64,000 bases of DNA, from contig NZ_SSYA01000002.1 of the NCBI RefSeq assembly GCF_004917065.1, positions 1,279,897 through 1,343,896 on the forward strand. Direction: 5' to 3'. A program made the position numbers and the translations under genes. The notes under the pieces were generated by a model. That model made no database searches. It saw nothing but the letters and a program-made list of their open reading frames with translations, and was not told the origin of the DNA. How positions within the stretch are numbered: the first letter of the stretch is position 1; each line of letters starts with the position of its first letter. Origin of the DNA: Geomonas ferrireducens. Lineage in GTDB: Bacteria > Desulfobacterota > Desulfuromonadia > Geobacterales > Geobacteraceae. Positions 62,430 to 64,000 of this stretch are shown piece after piece.

Positions 62430-62515
62430 AGGGAAGTCTCTCGCGGAACAGGATCAGACACCCCTATCGTATCGGTCGGTGAGGATAAAATGTTAATGAT
62501 AATCGACCTGCCGCA

Positions 62516-62548
62516 CTAAAAAGGCGCCCGGGGATGCCGGACGCCTTT
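62516..62548 (-). terminator. Terminator of hcp
   Basis: On the minus strand AAAGGCGTCCGG pairs with CCGGGCGCCTTT (one mismatch) around CATCC-like loop, followed by TTAG. It is 22 bp after the hcp stop. Confidence 0.75.
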
Positions 62549-62570
62549 CTCCGTCTTTATTTTCGCCTCA

Positions 62571-64000
62571 TCATTGCGCCAGTGCATGCCTCAAATCCTC
62601 ATCCGGCGTCGTGATCGGGCCAAGGTCGTAATTTTGCACCAGGACGTCGAGCACTGCCGGCGAAACGTAGGCCGGCAGCGTGGGGCCGAGTCGGATCCCC
62701 TTTATGCCGAGATGTAGCAGGGTGAGCAGGATCACGTGGGCCTTCTGCTCGTACCAGGAGAGGATCATGGAGAGCGGAAGGTCATTCACCTCGCACTGAA
62801 AGGCGTCCGCCAGCGCGACGGCGATGCGGATCGCAGAGTAGGCGTCGTTGCACTGCCCGACGTCCAGCAGGCGGGGGATGCCGCCGATATCACCGAACTC
62901 GAGCCGATTGAAGCGGTTCTTGCCGCAGGCGAGGGTAAGGATCACGCAGTCCTTGGGTACCTTCTCGGCCAGCTCCGTGTAGTAGTTTCTCCCCGCCTTT
63001 GCCCCGTCGCAGCCGCCGATCAGGAAGAAGCGCTTCACCAGGCCGTTTTTCACCGCGTCCACCACGGCACCCGCGACCTTGAACACCGCCTCGTGCCCGA
63101 ACCCCACCAGGATCTCCTGCCCCGGGTTTTCCGGGAGATCGGGGAGCGAGAGGGCCTTGTCGATCACCGGGGTGAAATCGTGCCCTTCAAGGTGCGGGAT
63201 GCCGGGCCAGGCCACCTCGCCCCAGGTGAAGAGACGGTCGGTGTAGGAGGGGTCCGGTTTCTGGATGCAGTTGGTGTTGAAGACGATGGCCCCCTTGAAG
63301 TCTGGGAGTTCACGGACCTGGTTCTGCCAGGCGGTGCCGAAGTGCCCGGCGAAATGGGGATACTTCCTGAGGCCGGGATAACCGTTGGCGGGAAGCATCT
63401 CGCCGTGGGTGTAGACGTAGATCCCCTTCCCCTCGCTCTGCTTCAGGATCTCCTCCAGCATCGGCAGGTCGTGCCCGGAGACGACGATGCCCTTCCCGCC
63501 GCGCGTCCCGAGGTTCACCTTCATCGGCTCGGGAGCCTGAAAGTTCTCGGCATGGCCGTCGTAAAGCAGCTCCATGGTGCGCAGGTTCCACTTGCCGCAC
63601 TCAAGGGAGAGGTTGACGAACTCCTCGAGCGTCGCCGCTTCGTTCGTCGTCGCGGCGAGGGAGCGGTGGATGAATTCGTAGATGCCGTCGTCCTCCTTCC
63701 CCATCTCGACGGCGTGCCACGCGAAGGCCCCCATCCCCAAGAGCCCGTAGATGAGAATCTCGATGGTTGAGAGGAGATTCGGGTCCTGATGCCAGGTGAG
63801 GACGCCGTGGTGCTTCCCCTGATCGATGAGCGCCTGAGTCCCCGCGGCGGGCTGCCAAAGTGCAGCCTCTTCGGTCAATTGCGGCGCCTCTCCCCCCTTT
63901 TGCTGCCGGTAGGTCTGTTCGTAGAGGGACTTCGCCTTCTCCTTCATCTGGTAACACTTCTGCAGGCGCCGGGCGATGTCTTCGGGGTCGAAGTTCACGT
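62571..64000 (-). CDS. hcp: Hydroxylamine reductase (hybrid cluster protein), partial
   Basis: The C-terminal 475 or so residues of Hcp; the frame runs off the right edge. The GTG at 63998 is internal and the N-terminal CxxC cluster region is missing. Hybrid-cluster ligand regions are present: HGEMLPANGYPGL, NTNCIQKP, GGCDGAKAGRNYY and LACGKNRFN. It reduces hydroxylamine or acts as nitric oxide reductase with Hcr during nitrosative stress. It is followed by a terminator. Regulation cannot be judged because the promoter is out of the window. Confidence 0.93.
   Translation of the reverse strand, partial: VNFDPEDIARRLQKCYQMKEKAKSLYEQTYRQQKGGEAPQLTEEAALWQPAAGTQALIDQGKHHGVLTWHQDPNLLSTIEILIYGLLGMGAFAWHAVEMGKEDDGIYEFIHRSLAATTNEAATLEEFVNLSLECGKWNLRTMELLYDGHAENFQAPEPMKVNLGTRGGKGIVVSGHDLPMLEEILKQSEGKGIYVYTHGEMLPANGYPGLRKYPHFAGHFGTAWQNQVRELPDFKGAIVFNTNCIQKPDPSYTDRLFTWGEVAWPGIPHLEGHDFTPVIDKALSLPDLPENPGQEILVGFGHEAVFKVAGAVVDAVKNGLVKRFFLIGGCDGAKAGRNYYTELAEKVPKDCVILTLACGKNRFNRLEFGDIGGIPRLLDVGQCNDAYSAIRIAVALADAFQCEVNDLPLSMILSWYEQKAHVILLTLLHLGIKGIRLGPTLPAYVSPAVLDVLVQNYDLGPITTPDEDLRHALAQ

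Noticed and set aside
62484-62504. A Fur-box-like AT-rich sequence (GATAAAATGTTAATGATAATC region) upstream of the GGDEF-EAL gene
   Set aside because: The symmetry is poor and only parts match the Fur hexamers; not strong enough to list as a feature.

Overview
This 64 kb GC-rich window reads as a chromosomal segment of a Geobacter-like delta-proteobacterium (Geobacteraceae, Desulfuromonadota; Geobacter/Geomonas/Citrifermentans are the best guesses). The basis is the gene content: an octaheme c-type cytochrome of the tetrathionate-reductase family, three methyl-accepting chemotaxis proteins, PAS-rich sensor kinases, c-di-GMP proteins, hybrid cluster protein, and the dusB-ntrB-ntrC arrangement. 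Genus assignment is inference. I see no rRNA, tRNA, CRISPR array, prophage, transposase or recognisable defence island. Genes are dense and mostly housekeeping or signalling. Both ends are cut: an aspartase-type lyase at the left edge and hcp at the right edge are partial.

Layout. 1-9.7 kb (+ strand): aspartase, NFU iron-sulfur protein, cardiolipin synthase-type phospholipase D, MutS2, a dihydrofolate reductase with an unusual TPR-like tail, RecO, DnaB, and a conserved protein that may be an atypical enoyl reductase. 9.9-16.7 kb: a REC-PilZ protein converging on an isochorismatase, then minus-strand dusB-ntrB-ntrC, sirtuin and YbaK. 16.7-24.6 kb (+): a lone receiver, Cys-cluster protein, TSCPD protein, small membrane protein, FabI, HflX (apparently with a non-AUG start), TRIC-type channel, Nudix hydrolase and an MCP. 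24.7-34.4 kb (-): RtcA, a phosphofructokinase with pyrophosphate-type residues, DUF2889, a thiolase/3-hydroxyacyl-CoA dehydrogenase/acyl-CoA dehydrogenase cluster, and a PAS kinase overlapping an M24 peptidase gene. 34.6-47.6 kb (mostly +): thioesterase, two more MCPs, SH3 protein, small conserved proteins, a flavodoxin-ferredoxin, and a solute-binding protein overlapping a hybrid kinase. 47.6-64 kb: a TolA-like repeat protein, octaheme cytochrome, MetE, cold-shock protein, acyltransferase, cupin, Lrp regulator with a PLP decarboxylase, a GGDEF-EAL protein and hcp.

How the parts relate. The window is rich in signal transduction: two PAS kinases without a linked DNA-binding regulator, NtrB/NtrC, two c-di-GMP proteins (REC-PilZ effector and GGDEF-EAL enzyme), and three MCPs, one with a near-consensus sigma-28 promoter. 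The acyl-CoA cluster, a PaaI-type thioesterase behind a perfect palindrome and FabI form a lipid theme. Four kinds of short non-coding repeat occupy the larger gene gaps and account for most non-coding sequence there.

The strongest oddities are the DHFR-TPR fusion, the probable AUC start of hflX, the duplicated four-cysteine PAS modules in the 1088-residue MCP, the nested 18-bp/147-bp repeats of the TolA-like gene, and the solute-binding-protein/hybrid-kinase pair. I did not find a clear case for a wholly new multi-gene system.
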